DNA of 64,000 nt, from positions 1,896,359-1,960,358 of the forward strand of contig NW_024103873.1 of assembly GCF_003945595.2 (NCBI RefSeq), in the 5' to 3' direction. Position numbers and translations under genes: made by a program. The DNA comes from Pipra filicauda (lineage: Eukaryota > Chordata > Aves > Passeriformes > Pipridae). Within the stretch, counting starts at the first letter, position 1; every line of letters starts with the position of its first letter. The notes under the pieces were generated by a model. That model made no database searches, was not told the origin of the DNA, and worked only from the letters and a program-made list of their open reading frames with translations. Positions 14,300 to 27,977 of the stretch are shown piece by piece.

Positions 14300-15786
14300 T
14301 GTGTAAATATAAAAGACACCTGAAAATACCTTGTTTTCATAAGAACCTGTAAGAAAATATCTGTAAACTTTAAACCCAAATGAGATGTGAATTGCCTGGA
14401 ATTTTAACTTAAAAATTAACTCGTTTTGTCTAAGAAAATGCCCATATTTTGGATCCATCTAATGACAATTTCCCATTGACTCCAGCTGGCTTTGCATCAA
14501 ACCTCAGTGTGCTCTACAGCAGGAAAATGAGAGAAATCAGTAATTTTTTTGTCTTTCTGCAGAACTGTGAGTGCTGGAGTAACCTGCAGATACCCACGAG
14601 GTCTCCCCAGATGCACCTACAGGGATGGGATGAGCAGCAAAGTGGTGACAGGGAAGAAACCAGGAACAAAAGAAAGCCCAAATATGAGTGTCCGAGTAAG
14701 TTTTGACAAAGTGTTGGAAAACACACCCTCTCCACAGCCTCTCCAGCTGCACCACTGTGCTCAGTGCAGGGCCAGCTGAAGTGTATCTTCCTTCCCATCT
14801 TCCTCTAAAACTCTAAATGAGAAACAAATCAGAATTTTATAACCTTCCACAGCCCCTGCCATAACCCTGTGTATCAGCAGCATCCTTTATCTCCCACCGG
14901 CTGGAAAGCTCCCATTTTCATTGCCTGAATCACCAGATTCATTCATCAAACATGACAAATGCCTCCAAAACACTAAATCACACCACTCCATCTCAATGGG
15001 CTACATAATCGTTGTCAGGCCACCAATAAATCTGAAAATATCTGTGTTCCACACTCCAATCTCTCCAGCTCCTACCAGGGCCGAGAAACTGCAGCAGCAA
15101 AGCTGAACCCTAAGCCAAGTTAAATTTAAGAGTTTTGCAGGCCCTCAAAAATTTGATCCACTCGTGAATTTGTGCAAGGCTGATTTATTTTTAGGGGAAA
15201 AAAAAAATGTGTTTTCTTTTCTACCCACAGGAATGATTCATGGACTAAGAGGTGTTTTCCCCCAAGAATAAGGTTATATCTTAGTAAGTACAAAAATATA
15301 GAAGGGAAAAGCAATTTCCTGCTCTCCTGGGGAGCTGCCAGGGGTGTGGCATCCCAGAGGCATTGGAAGGGGATGGCAATATCCCTACAGCTTCCAGAGG
15401 GACAGGGATGCAGCAGAGCTCTGTTTGATGGGGCCCTGCCCCCAGAAGGCAGTGCCAGGAGAACACTGAGGCCACTGCAGGTCAAACTTTGGGATGGCCC
15501 AAAAAAAGGAGAAGTTGGGCTGTGGACACAGGAGCAAAATGCCCCGAGGGTCCCATCTATGAGCTGAGCAGAGAGAACCACGTGTGCCCTGCAGGGAAAG
15601 CAGCAGTGCAGGGCATTGATACCCTCAGTTAATGAACTCAGCCCTTCTCTCCAGAGCTGCTTGAGGAGAGTCAGGTGGTGCTACCCCAGATGACCTGGGC
15701 TCACCCAGGAGCACAGCCTGCAGGGAACTGGTTTTACTTCCATGGAGCTGGTTCTCCGTGGTCAGGGTTTAAACAGAGGGTTAAAT
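14300..15786. other. Intergenic, no gene seen
   Basis: Unique sequence, nothing recognised. Confidence 0.5.
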
Positions 15787-16095
15787 CATGGAATTATAGA
15801 TGGTTTGGGTTGGAAGGGACGTTAAATATCATCTATTTCCATCCCCTTGCCATGGGCAGGGACACCTTCCACTAGCCCAGGTTGCTCCAAGCCCCGTCCA
15901 ACCCGGCCTTGGACACTCCCAGGGATGGGGCAGCCACAGCTTCTCTGGGCAACCTGTGCCAGGGCCTCCCCACCCTCCCAGGGAAGGATTCCTTCCCAAT
16001 ATCCCATCTATCCCTGCCCTCTGGCAGTTTAAAGCTGTTACCCCCTGTTCTATCACTACAGGCCCTTGTCCAAAGTCCCTCTCCAGCTTTCTTTT
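15787..16095 (-). mobile_element. CR1 LINE 3' fragment, inverted
   Basis: Reverse-complement CR1: starts atggaattatagatggtttg, then gggcagggacaccttccact, gggcaacctgtgccagggcc, ggaaggattccttcccaata, and extends into the ctggcagtttaaagctgtta part. It is one of the longer copies here. Confidence 0.94.
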
Positions 16096-18233
16096 CTCAT
16101 TTTAAAACAAGTTTTGTAGAAGATGCAGGAATATAAACATTTCCTCTTCAATGCTTAGAACCCAAACTGAGAAGCCTTGTGTCTGTGTGTGGGATTGCAA
16201 CGTGGGCATGCAGGAAATCTTTGTTTTCAGTTCACACATGAACCTTGATTTTTTAAAAGAGTGTTTATATGCAGATATTTTCATACACATTGTCCCCAGG
16301 CAAGGATCCCCCTCACTGCTCTGCAGCATTTTCTTAGATCTTTGCTGAGTGCTATTTATTGCATTTTTCATTTTAACTAACCCAGGTCAAAAAGGACACT
16401 TGCCTGGGATTTTCACTGTGGTTTTGCCCCCCAGTTCCCACTGAAGCTGAGTATGTGATTTTGCTGTAAAAGAAAAAAAATAATGCTGATTTTGCAAGAA
16501 TGCAAAACCTGTGCTGACACCAGTGGGAGTTGTGCATCTGGAGTGATTAAAGACCAGAGCCACTGCATGGGATTAGCTTGGGATCTGGGAATGAGTGTGA
16601 TTAACAAGGTAACTCTGCCTTCTAAATAAGGAGCATCTTGGGGTGACCAAAACCCTCAGTCCTGCTGCTGTTTGTCCTCTGGACTCCTGAAGTTGCTTCT
16701 CCTTCCACATCTCTCCAGGTGAGCTGACTTTCCAGAGAGCCCCCCTGCCAGCAGTGCTGTCTCAGGTACTGTGGGAGGAAGGATCTATCAAATTGCCATG
16801 GCTGTAGATAATTCCACTACTATTTTTCCCCAACCCCATCTGATTTACTCCAGCGATAAATCCAGTGTGCTATATAAACATTTATTTCCTTGACAGCCCG
16901 GTTTGCTGTTAGAAAAATGCCCGAACCTGGGACCTGTTATGGCAAGTGACAGGTAAAAATTCAGTGTGTGCAGGCTCACTGTGCCCAGGATATACAATTA
17001 CAGCACTTGAACAGTCAGAAAACACGTGTTACAAACCCACAACCACCTCATTATACTGCAGGAGCCACCAGGGATGCACCTGGGGACAGGAAAAGCAGTT
17101 CTTCTCAGCCCCTTGTCATATTCAGTGTTAACAGGGCTTGAGATTAAACTACCTGAAATATTTTTCAGTGGTAAGAACTCGAAGTAATGATTCTTGCAGC
17201 CTAATGGCCCCCCCAGACCAATTTTTTAACCCATTGTTTGATGCAGTTTTACCTGACAAGCTGAAGAGAGATGTCAGGAAGTTAAACCTGAGCATGAGGC
17301 TGCTTTGATGTGAAAAGCAGCCGGAGCTGGGCAGGAGGGGATTTTCCCAGCTGAGAGTTACAAAAGAACATGGTGTTTTAGAGGCAGATTCCAAGGGAAG
17401 GGTGTAAACCAGGCCTTGCACCAGGATCAGCACAAAGGCTGAGCACCCTGAACATCCCAGGGAATGCTGCTCCAGGGGTCTGTTTATAGACTGGAGCTTT
17501 GTTTCACTTCATTGGGTGCTGAGGGTCCCTGGTTGTGCCCACAGAGCTGAGGAACCTCCCCAGGAGCCACGACCTGGAGCTGCAGCTTCAGGAGCTCTGG
17601 CAGCACAGGCAGGTTGGCATTCCCAAACTCCCTCAGAGGCTCCTGTTCCACCAAAACACAGGCAGGATGGGTCTGGCAGGCTCTTCCCTCTCTCCGTTTT
17701 GCTGGCAAGACCTCAGGGATAGAAGACGTGGCCCATGGGGGTGTGGGGCTGCTCCAGAGCTGCTGGAACACAAAAATACCTCTGTGGTGCCTCATCAGCT
17801 GTTTCCACATAAAGAATATTTCAGAGGGGGGAGAAAAAAAATGCTTTGTGCAATTACAGATATCCAACAGGACTTGGGACAGTGGAATGTGAAGAACTGA
17901 GTGACCAAATCAGCTTTCTCCTCTTGGAAGAGCTCCATGACACGGCTGCTCTTGGGTGTCCTCCCTTCCCTCAGCTGCCTGGGCCTCCTGCTCTGCCCTG
18001 CCACTGCTGAGCTCCTGCACTGCCACGCTCCATTTATCCAAATAATGGGCTCTTGAAGAAAAATGCCCCTTTCCCAAGGCTGAGAAATGGCTGGATCAGG
18101 GAAAGCAGCACTCGGAACTTTTCCTGGGAGGTCTCTGGCTCCAGGGCTGCTCAGGAGCTCAGTCTCTATTCTGGCCCAGAGTGGACATGCTGAGGTCCAT
18201 GTCAGGTGCTGCATGTGCAAACCTAAACCATTA
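16096..18233. other. Intergenic, no gene seen
   Basis: Unique sequence; only short frames without family resemblance. Confidence 0.5.
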
Positions 18234-18273
18234 TTTTCATGAAAATCAAATCTTTTTCATGAAAATCAAATCT
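18234..18273. repeat. Perfect 2 x 20 bp tandem repeat
   Basis: The unit ttttcatgaaaatcaaatct occurs twice, back to back and identical. Each unit holds a ttttcatgaaaa palindrome. Confidence 0.9.
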
Positions 18274-18317
18274 AGATTGTAGCAAAGCAGCTTTATTGTT
18301 GGCACCTAACTAGTTTT

Positions 18318-18426
18318 CTTAAAATATATAGGATAATAAAATATATAAAAATATATAATAAAATATATAAAAATATATATAATAAAATGTATAAAATATA
18401 AAATAAAATATATAATTATTTTTAAA
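18318..18426. repeat. AT-rich (ATAAAATAT)n repeat
   Basis: About 110 bp built from ataaaatatataaaaatata variants, nearly free of G and C. Confidence 0.85.
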
Positions 18427-18504
18427 ATGAATAATGCTAATAGTCACTTAATGATGTGAAATCACACTAATTGCTCCGACTTTTCCCAGGGGAATGTGCC
18501 ACTA

Positions 18505-18562
18505 AAAGGAGGTTGGACTTTTTGATCTTGGAGATCTTTTCCAACCTAAATGTTTCTGTGGG
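18505..18562 (+). mobile_element. CR1 3' tail relic
   Basis: Short segment aggaggttggactttttgat followed by cttggagatcttttccaacc resembles the ggttggactcgatgatctt / ttttccaacct end of CR1. Confidence 0.6.
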
Positions 18563-21500
18563 TCCATGGTTCCAGAAGAACCCTTCAGGGTGGTATAAGC
18601 AGGTGTGGCTCTGCCCTTCACCCAAAGCACCCACGAGGAGCAGCACCGGTGGATTTGGTACCTGTCCAACACCAGCACAGGCCCCTGACATCTCCAGAGC
18701 ACTTCTGGAATTGCCTTCTCGTGCTCTCGGGGGGTTTTGATCCCTTTGGGTATCACAAGGGGTGGGACTGTGTGAGAACAAAATGTACCAGAAATAAATA
18801 ATGATGTGTGAGCTATGGAGGTGGTTGGGGTGAAGGAGGCAGGATTGGGAGTGGGAGAAAAAGAATTGCAGTTTTTCCAGTCCAGCTCACCAGTCCCCTG
18901 TGTGAGGACTAATTTCAGAGATAATTGGTACATGATTTCCTGATTATAATCTATTGTTGTCTGTGCCCTGCCAAATAAAGCCCTGGCTAATTCCAGATAA
19001 CCACGGGGTGATTCCACAGTTACTCTGCAGTGAGAGTGAGGGCTGGTTAATGATCTCTAAAGATCACATCATTTCATTCTGGGCTGCTGGTAGTTACAGC
19101 AAGCTGGTCACAAAGGGGTCACTGTGCAGGCACCAGCCCCAGTTAATTCCAGAGGCAGGGGGAAAGAAAGGTGCTGCTGATCCCACCTCAGTGTGCCAGG
19201 GTCAGCCCAGAGCCTGAGGAAAAGCACGGGATAATTTGCTATTTCGTGTGCAAAACTTCTCCTCAACCCTCTGAAGGGATCAGAGAGCTCCCTCCCTGAA
19301 CAGGGAACGTGTGACAGGAATTACCACCCAGAACAGGCTCATCTTCAACAGAGCCTTGGGAATGTTTGGGAATTGCTGCAGGCTCAATGGGCTGGAGGTA
19401 AAATAAAACCACTGTGGAAAAGCACCAACACTCATTGCTAAGGCTGCTATTTGTCCTTTTTCCAGTGTTTTCCTGGCTTCAGGTGTGATTCTCCACTTCA
19501 GTGAACCTGCTGGGTTGGGTTATGGAGGGAGAAGAGTGACCACATTCACCTGTGGTTTCCAGAAGAGGAGAAGTTTGCAGCCAGTTCTCCTCTCCAAAAA
19601 CAGGCCCTGGGAGCTCAATAGATTGGAAATATCTTAATGAAAACCTACAGTTCATCCAACAAAATCAGGTAAATGATTTTCAGCTTGCTGGAAATGATTA
19701 ATGGGTTTAGATAAAATTTGTCAAAGAGTTGTGAACCAAAAGGAAAGAAAATTATCAGAAAGAAAACCCAGCAGCTTTGAGATGTTTCTGACTTTTGTTT
19801 GAAAATGGTGCTTTCATTTCACAGGGAGCTAAAAAAATGCATCTTGGAGGCTTTAAAGGACTGTAAAAACTAACTGGGCTGGATAAAAAATACGAAGTCA
19901 CCTTGAAATAAAACTTTTTTTAGAGGGTGAAACAACCCAAAAATATATTTTAATGCCTTTTTCCTTTAATTTCTTTGGCTACAAAGTGAAAAGAAAATAA
20001 TGATTATTTTGCAAAGACCATGAAACTGGTCCCACCTGCACCAGCAGTTCAGAATTTACTCCCAACTTAACCAGCTCTGTGGTGTTTAGATTCAATAAAA
20101 AGGTAAAATTCTCTTATAAGATTTTTTTTTTTTTTTAAATCCTGCTCCCTCTTTTTTTGAAGGCTGGAAGGCACATAAAATGCAATTCTCAGCAGAAGGA
20201 TGTAATTGGGAGAAAATGTAATAGATGGTCCGTGTTTCTCTTTGAAGTTGCCATTGATCAGTGCTGCTGAGACGGGTTTTCTAATCCATAACTCAGAAAC
20301 ATGAAGGAATTGTCACTTTATTCTTTGGGTGTATGTGATTCACCTCCTACAAAAACAGACTCTGGACTCCTGAGTGGTTTTATCCAGAGTGGTTTTTATC
20401 CGGGTTCTTCTTGTGAGATGGTGTAAAGTGGGGAAGAATCAGGCTCCCAGTTGGAGTGTTTTCTGTAATACAGATTTTTCCTCACATTAAGGAAAACAGC
20501 AGCGGTTTTGGGAGTTCTTTTTTATGTCTGAATTTGGTGTAAGAAAACTGCATCTAATACCTTCTGCTCAAAGAATGTGCTCTCAGCCAGCTGAACAGTA
20601 ATTAGGAGATGATTCCCCCTCCTCTCGAGGCAGCTTGTGTTGAAAAACCAAACCTTTCACAAAGAGGGGAGAACCATCTGTGTGATCTCTTTGGGAAGGG
20701 ATGAGTTTTGAGCAGCACCTCCGTGTAATAACTTGTTCCCATAATGAAGGCAGTTAGTGGGATGAATTCCCGTGGCCCTAATTGGCACACACCTGCCAAA
20801 GGAGCTCTGGCCACAGCTGTTGGGAAGATCAGGGAGTCACAGACACTCCACCAGCTCCAGGACGTGGAGGCAGAAATCTCTCTGGAATTGGGGATGCGCA
20901 GGAGAAATGTCCTGGTGCTTCAAGTGCCACTTGTACTGACAAAACACCTTCTCTGCACCATCAGGTACTGCCAGGCCTTGATCTCTTTGCATTTCATTAT
21001 TTCAGCAGAAAACCCACCGTTCCTGGCAGGAGTTTCCAAAGGGAAAACATTGAGGACCTGGAGGATCTCACATAAATCACTGCTGGGCCCAGGTAAGTAC
21101 CTGATATGGGGGAAACCTGCTCACAGAGAGGGCTCCTGGCTTGGAGGAAACTTCTGGTGGTTAGAAATAAAACTGGATCTATGACAGGGAAGTTTTCTTA
21201 TTCTCCTGCCCTTCCCTTGTCTCAAACATGGAGCAGAAGGGGCTCCCCATGCCTGCTGCCCAAAGGGGGAACACTCAAACCCTGGGGCAGGCACTTGGCT
21301 TCCTGACTCTGTTTTGATAAGAGAGAGAGGGAAAAATTATAGTCCTGAGTGAGGAAATGATGGTGATCCAGAATTCAGAATAACAGTAATTAATAAATAA
21401 TGAGGAGAGCTGTGAAGAAAATTAATTTTTCAAGGACTCTGAAGAACACGTTTAGAGCTGAGGTCTGGAACCTGCAGGCAGAGAACTACAACCTTCATCT

Positions 21501-22376
21501 GACTGCTCACACACAGCAGGTTGATCAGAAGTTTGGTAATTAGCTGCTTCTAAATTACCTTTTGCAGCTGGTCTGGTATTGGTGAAGTGGTTTGGAGTGA
21601 TGCTTTCCACTGGTTTGTGCTGGTTTGAAGAAAGAGAAGGAAAACAGTGATTTGTTCTACCAAACTGTCTTCAAGCAGCAGGTTTTTTTAAGGCCAATGT
21701 ATTTGTGATGTGTTGTCCTGCTACTTACCTCTGCTTTTCCATCTCTTTGTGCCAAGCACGCTGGTTCCCACTCAGGGGCTGACTAATAATTCTTCATTAA
21801 CAGCCTTTTGGGTGTTCTTGGCATCAGTTTTTGCCCAGAATCCTCCTCACCTTCTTCCTTTAGGAATCCTGTCCCGTCCTTCCCCGTGGCCAGAACCTGA
21901 GGCAAACAATTAAATATACATGACAGGCAGGTATTTAGATGAGCCTGGATTTGTTAAGGGTTCACTTCCACCTTGGAACTAAACTAAATGTTGCTTTCAT
22001 CTATTTTTAAAGAAATGCCTGGTTTTGGTTGGGAGCTGCCCTGCTCCATCTGTTCCTTGGATGGTTTTAAATACAGCCCCAGTGGTTGTGTCTGTAGGAA
22101 GCACATGTGGGTTTTATGCCACCAGATGAGGATTCACACAAACCAGGTCTCTCTTACCTCCAGGATTCTTTGGAATGTCAACTTTCAAAATCAAATTTAA
22201 TGATGATTTCTGTTAATTACTTGGTGCTGGCACATCTGCTGCACTTCCAGGTGGATTTTTGGACCTGCTTCTTCCAGTGCCCCTCTGCAGCTTAGGGAGG
22301 TGTGGAGGTTGTGAGTGCTGCTTGTTCCAAACTTGTTCCTAGAATCCAAGGACTCAGCCTGTGCCAGGCTGAAATT

Positions 22377-22421
22377 CCCATATATATGGGTGAAATTCCA
22401 CCTCCATCCCCATATATATGG
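22377..22421. repeat. Duplicated palindrome CCATATATATGG
   Basis: A 14-bp perfect palindrome (cccatatatatggg, 22377-22390) and a 12-bp one (ccatatatatgg, 22410-22421). They lie in a short local duplication together with ctgaaattcc / ctgaagttcc. Confidence 0.8.
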
Positions 22422-22694
22422 CTGAAGTTCCATTCCCATTCCAGTGTATGGGATGGTGGGAGCTGGTCATGGGGCTCTTGGCAGTCTCTCCTCTCCCATC
22501 TTGGGAGTCTCACTCTCATTGTCTGAAAATGAGGGACTGGGAAAACCACAACAGGCAAAACGAGAATAATAATGAGAGAAAAAAATGACTGTAAAGTGCA
22601 GCATGTGAAAGACAGATTTGCATATTCATCCCTCTTTAGGGCAGCCCCAGTCATGGTTTAGTCTCCATTGATATACCCGGTGTTAGCGTTGGAA

Positions 22695-22739
22695 TTCTGA
22701 GGAAGATTTCCTGCTTTCTGAGGAAGATTTCCTGGTTTC
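22695..22739. repeat. 2 x 21 bp tandem duplication
   Basis: ctgaggaagatttcctg occurs at 22697 and again at 22718, with period 21 and near-identical flanks. Confidence 0.85.
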
Positions 22740-23866
22740 AGGCCCTTACAGGTGGGATGAGGGTGCAGTGGGGGAGGCAGTGGGGTGCCCAGTTGCCCCT
22801 GGGCATTCCTGGCTCCAAAGCCTCTCCAGAGGCAAAGCCTCCTGCTGTAACTCCAGGCTGGGAGCTGGATGTCCACGGGCAGTTTCCCACCAGCCCATAT
22901 TGATCAGGGCACAGAACAGTTTTGTTCTGTGCTCAACAGCCCAGCGTTGGGAATTGGGAGCTGTGGGGAGCCCAGTGACTTGTGGAGCAAGTTGGAAAGA
23001 GCAGGGCTGGAAATTGCCTGGGAATTCCCAGTGTGGTTAACAGGGAACATCAGGAGGAACTGGCTGCTCACAAAGTGCCCTGCCAGGCAAAGCCCAATCG
23101 ATGTGCTGACAGACATCCTGCTGAATCCCAGGGTCTCACTCAATAGTTCTTAGAATAGGTGAAATTTAGGAGGCAGGGAAGGCATTCCATTGCATCTGAA
23201 GGGATTCAGGGATGGGAGTGTTGTTGAACTAATCAGGAGTAGATGGATGAGCTTTGGAGCTGCCTGGCTGGGTTTGTTTTGTATATATGCTGCTAAACTG
23301 TGTTCAAATGGTTGTGACTGAAAAGGGACCTACTTGACATAGAAAACCCCATTTCCCTCCTCCAGAGTGTGTTCTGAAAAGGCAGTACAATATTTTTTCC
23401 CAAGTATAAATCCAGGAATTGCCTGGAAACTAGGTTAATATATTCATGCAGGAAAGTAGTAACACCCCTCCAGCAATTTTCCCCTCAAACCTCACGACTC
23501 CCCCCGGCCTGGCACAGCATCTCCACCCTTCCACAGCCTCACAGGGCTTTTCTGGAGCACTCACTCTTTGTGCCCTTCAGTGCCAACCACCAAACTCTGC
23601 CCAAAGGTCTCCCTCAGCTCCTCAGGCATCTCCAGCTCTGTACAGTGTCCTCTGCAGTCATCACCCAGCTCAGCCCCAACCACCACCTGCTCCTCTGTGC
23701 TTAAGCAGAAGATGGTGTTTGCAGGAGTGCAAAGGTTCCAAAAGGTGATGGCCAAAGTGTTTTAAGGTCTTATATCTTTGCTGGTTAGTGTTGATCAGTT
23801 AGAAAAATCAGGAAAAAGGAGGGAACACTCACAGAGATCCTTGGTTTGCAAAAGGAACCTATAAAG

Positions 23867-24040
23867 GAGGTTGCCCAGAGAAGCTGTGGCTGCCCCTGGA
23901 TCCCTGGAAGTGTCCAAGGCCGGGTTGGAGGGGGCTTGGAGCAACATGGGCTAGTGGAAGGTGTCCCTGCCCGTGGCAGGGGGTGGCACTGGATGAGCTT
24001 TAAGGTCCCTTCCAACCCAAACCATCCCGGGATTCTGTGA
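23867..24040 (+). mobile_element. CR1 LINE 3' fragment
   Basis: aggttgcccagagaagctgt, tggaaggtgtccctgcccgt, ggtcccttccaacccaaacc, ending attctgtga. Confidence 0.94.
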
Positions 24041-27000
24041 TTGTCAGTATTTGGACAGTACCAGTGTTTGTTGGGCTGATGGCTGTTGGAAGCAGTTCTG
24101 AGCAAGGAGGAGGGGACATGGCAAAGGAAGAGCAAGGTGGCCCTGGACACTGTGTGTCATTCAGCCATTCAGCACAGCAGCCAGTGTTCCAGCTTTTCCA
24201 GAATTGCTGCCTGACAGGAAGCCAAGCACTGGAGCAGCAGCGTTGCAGCACCACTAAATTCACAATCCTAATGGGAGAGGGAGCCAAGGGGCTGACACAG
24301 ATTGATGGAGGGGCCTTTGCAATACAGGAGATACGATTTCAGGAATTACTTAGATCCCTGTAAAACCTTGTTATCCCAGATTATGCTTCCTGAAATTACA
24401 GATCCTCTCTCAAACCAGTGTGGCCGTGTCCCGTTTCAGTCCAAGGGCACTTTGTCCTTTAGGTGGAGGGGACCAGTGAGGGCTCTGAAGCCACAGTTCC
24501 CTCTTTTGGTCACTCCAAGAGGGAACTGGTGCTACTGGAGGGGGATTCATGCTCACTGTGCTCCCACTGCCACGTGAACTGGGAATTTGGGGGGAGGTTT
24601 GAAAGGGAGGGTGAAAAGCACGAACTGTAAGGAAAAATTTGGACTGACACTTGACAACTTCTCTGCTTTGTAAATTCTAAAGGAATTTGAATTGCATGAT
24701 GTGTTTTCACTTGCAAATGTTTCAGACTTGTTATTTTTCCCTTTTTTCACATATTTTAAGCTTATAGCATTGCAAAGTATTTTTTTTAACTCTGTCCTTG
24801 TGGAGGAACAAGCAGAGAGCAATAACTCAGGAGTAACTCCCTTGCAACAGCAGCCTGCTTTTGCCTGAGGGCAAAATAATCCAAAAAGATGTTAATGGTT
24901 TTAATTTCCAGTGGTGTAAGAGCTGGTGCTTCTGGAAAGGTGTGATCTTTAAACCTGTAGTAAACTCAGATGCCTCAAGCAGAGCTCGGTGAGCTCTGGG
25001 TTCATTAGAGGAGCAAAATATTGGATTGTTTGGAAATACTTTGTGGAAGAGCAACTGGAGTAAAGTAAGCAGATGTTAAACTGAAAGGACTGCAGTGGGA
25101 TTTGGTCCTGGGCTGGTTTATGCTAAGGAAGGGCAGGAGAAGCCAAATGTTTGGAAGGGAATATTAGACAATGGCAGGAGATGTTTAGATAAACAAAAAC
25201 CAACCTGCTGAGGGCAAGGATTAAGGGATCAGTGGGAGAGAGATGTAAAAAGAAATGAAGGGGAGGGGAAAAAAGGTTGTAATAAAATTCTGAGAGGATC
25301 TGATCAGTTTGTGCCAACTGGATTAACCTCTGTGCCCAGAGATCAGCAGCTCCTGGGACTGTCCCCAGCTCCCAGGGCAGGTGGTGTGCCCGTGGCCAGC
25401 AACAGGCTCCTCCAAACTGGGGGTGGAAAACACAAGGAAAACTGAAGCTTGTAAATGCTATGGTGGGGAGGAGGGGAGAAGGAAATGGGCTTTTTTTGCT
25501 TAGTGCCAGCTGGTGCCTTGTCTTTCATGGAAGAGGAGAAAGAGGAGGGAGGAGGAGGAGGAGGTTGGCTCTTCCATGGGAGAGGAGGAGGATGGGAAGT
25601 TACTGAGGAAACGATTGTATTTCCTGGAGTGATGGGATGGGGGAATTTGACCATCTCTTGATAGCAACAAAAATGTCTTTGCAAAAATTCTGTGCTTTCC
25701 TGGTGAAAAAAAGCCAGGAGAGCTGAGTTCTGTGCCCTTGGAAAGGAACTGGGATAAAACAAATGTGGCCTTTGAAGGTCCTTTGAGGCAAGACATGGTG
25801 AGTGGAGCATCTCAGCTTTGCATCTTCTCTGTAAAGGGACAACTTTCTGTTGTTCTCTTTTTTCATTACCCTCCACTGCAGGAAATACTCCTCAGATACT
25901 GAAAATAAACAGCAGCTCTTTTCCTACCCTTTTCCAACAATGCTTCCAATTTATGGAAGCCTCTGCCCGTCTCAGGAGTGTGAAGCCCAAGTGATGCCCC
26001 CCACACCATCTGCTGCCTGCCTGGCTTTGGCACTTTGGGCTCTTGGCAACCCCCTCAAAAAGCATTTCAGTGGGAAAAGCAACATTTTCCCCTCCTTTCC
26101 CCGACTGGAGCTTTCCTGTTAATGGCCCACATTTCCATTTCCACGTGCAGTATAAATCCTGCTTGAGCTTTGTGAGACATTCATTGGGCTCCGTGGGCTA
26201 TTGTGGAGTTATTCCACTGCTGCTGAGAGCATTTGGAGCCCTTCCTGTTATTTGTCTTCATTCTAGGGAATAAACATGTGGCATTTTCTGCAGATGTGCC
26301 TCTTGTACCGAAAAAATCCCCCCCCAGCACCAGCAATTAGTGCAGGCATAACAGGCAGAGGTGGAAACACCCTCTGAAAATGCCACACTGGCTTTTCTGA
26401 AACGACAGTGTTGACATTTTGGGTTTACATGATCCAAACCCTTGTGTGAGTGCTCCGGGGAGCAGAGGAAGGCATGGGGGAGTGCTGGGGGTGCTCCTCA
26501 GCTTCCCAGCACTGGCTGTTCTGGGTGTTCATTGTCCAGGAGATTCCCCCCAGTTGCCACACTCTCCTCCCTGGTGTTTTATTTAGGAAAGGAAGTTGCT
26601 GATGAATGTGATCTGGTCACTGTATTTAACGTACCCTTGGATAACATTTAAATATGTAATGGCAGAGCAAGCTGTGCTAAACCTCTCACAGCGAGGCAGA
26701 GCAAACTCATTTACAAAAGTACTTCAGCAGGAATTAAAATAAAATTTCCATTTTCCACAGTCCCATTCTGATCCTGGTTGCCATTAACTTACTCCCAACC
26801 CCATTTGGTATTTCAAACTTGAGTAAATCATCGTGTCTTCCAATTAACTCCCATATTCCAGACAACATAATGTGACTGGTTTCATTCAACCCTGTTGTTT
26901 AATAAACAGCTAAACAATTCTTTCTATCTGAGCCACAAAAGAAATGTGCAGTTATGGTGCATTGTGCAGGCAATAATGGGCAAAAGGAAAATTACTGGAA

Positions 27001-27806
27001 GGAAATTCATCTTGGTTTTGGTTTCTGAGCTCCCCCTGTGAGGGATGGGCATGGCTAGGGAATGAGCTGCTCTCCTGTCGCACACACAGAAATATTTGCA
27101 AGGAGAAAGTATTGCACTCCTGTTCCAAATCCCTGGGATTTTTGGCTGCCTAAGCAAAGGCACTGCAGGGGTCAGTCGGATGCTCAGCAGCCCAGAGGGA
27201 GCAGAGGAGGTAGCAGTGACTATGAAATATGATTATTTCCATCAAAGAGACAAGTTTGGGAGCTGGGATGCTGGAACAGTGGTGGGAGACAGGCTGGAGG
27301 ACTCCCTGTTCTGGAATCAGCCAGCAGGCCCAGCTGAATTTAAGGAATGAGACTTATCAGAGTGATGTGAGCTAAACAATCCTATTGCAGTAACAGAACT
27401 AGGATGTTAAGTTATCCAGTGGTTAAAAACAGAGAATGTGGCTGTAGGGGCCCAGTTCTGCTCTGGGGGTCCCTGCAGAGGCTGAGCACAGCCCTGGGCT
27501 GGCACAGGAAGGGCAGTGCACCCTCACAGAGGGTTCTCACTGATGCTTTCTCACTAAAACGGGCAGGTTTGTTGTTACAAGGTGCTCAGAACCTGTGTGA
27601 ATGATTCTGGTGCCATTGCAGGGGGCTCTGTGTGGGAACATGGACCCCCATGGCCGCTGTGCTCTGCAGCAGAGGGCTGAGTGCTGGTAAAGGGAATATC
27701 AGCACTGGAGAAATGCCCTTCTTCCTGATTGTTCATTTTGAATATTCTCACCAGGAGAGTTTGAGCAGATGTGTAATCAGGGAGGAGAAAGACTGTGGGG
27801 TCACTT
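24041..27806. other. Intergenic, no gene seen
   Basis: Unique sequence. A purine-rich (GGA)n stretch lies at about 25528-25590. Nothing else is recognised. Confidence 0.5.
25528..25592. repeat. Purine-rich (GGA/GAA)n stretch
   Basis: gaagaggagaaagaggaggg followed by further aggagg units. It explains long stop-free frames on the opposite strand. Confidence 0.75.
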
Positions 27807-27977
27807 ATCACGGAATCACAGAATGGTTTGGTTTGGAAGGGACTGTAAAGAACATCTCATTCCACCCCCTGCCAAGGGCAGGGACACCTTCCACTGGCCC
27901 AGGTTGCTCCAAGCCCTGTCCAACCTGGCTTTGGACACTTCCAGGGATGGGGCACCCTCTCTGGGCAACCTCTTCCA
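27807..27977 (-). mobile_element. CR1 LINE 3' fragment, inverted
   Basis: Starts cacggaatcacagaatggtt, then ggcagggacaccttccactg, ggttgctccaagccctgtcc, ending near ctctgggcaacctc. Confidence 0.94.

Larger units (their letters stand above)
18563..23866. other. Intergenic, no gene seen
   Basis: Unique sequence. It holds a T tract near 20121-20136, paired ATATATAT palindromes at 22377-22421 and a 21-bp duplication at 22695-22739. No supported gene. Confidence 0.5.

Noticed and set aside
23785..24150. Recurring Ser/Pro/Trp-rich peptides (also near 15847, 27632, 47955, 63585)
   Set aside because: The same peptide-like string recurs because these frames all cross the non-coding CR1 3' region; not a gene family.
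25343..25876. 177-codon minus-strand open frame rich in Ser/Pro
   Set aside because: Explained by the purine-rich (GGA)n stretch; no domain.
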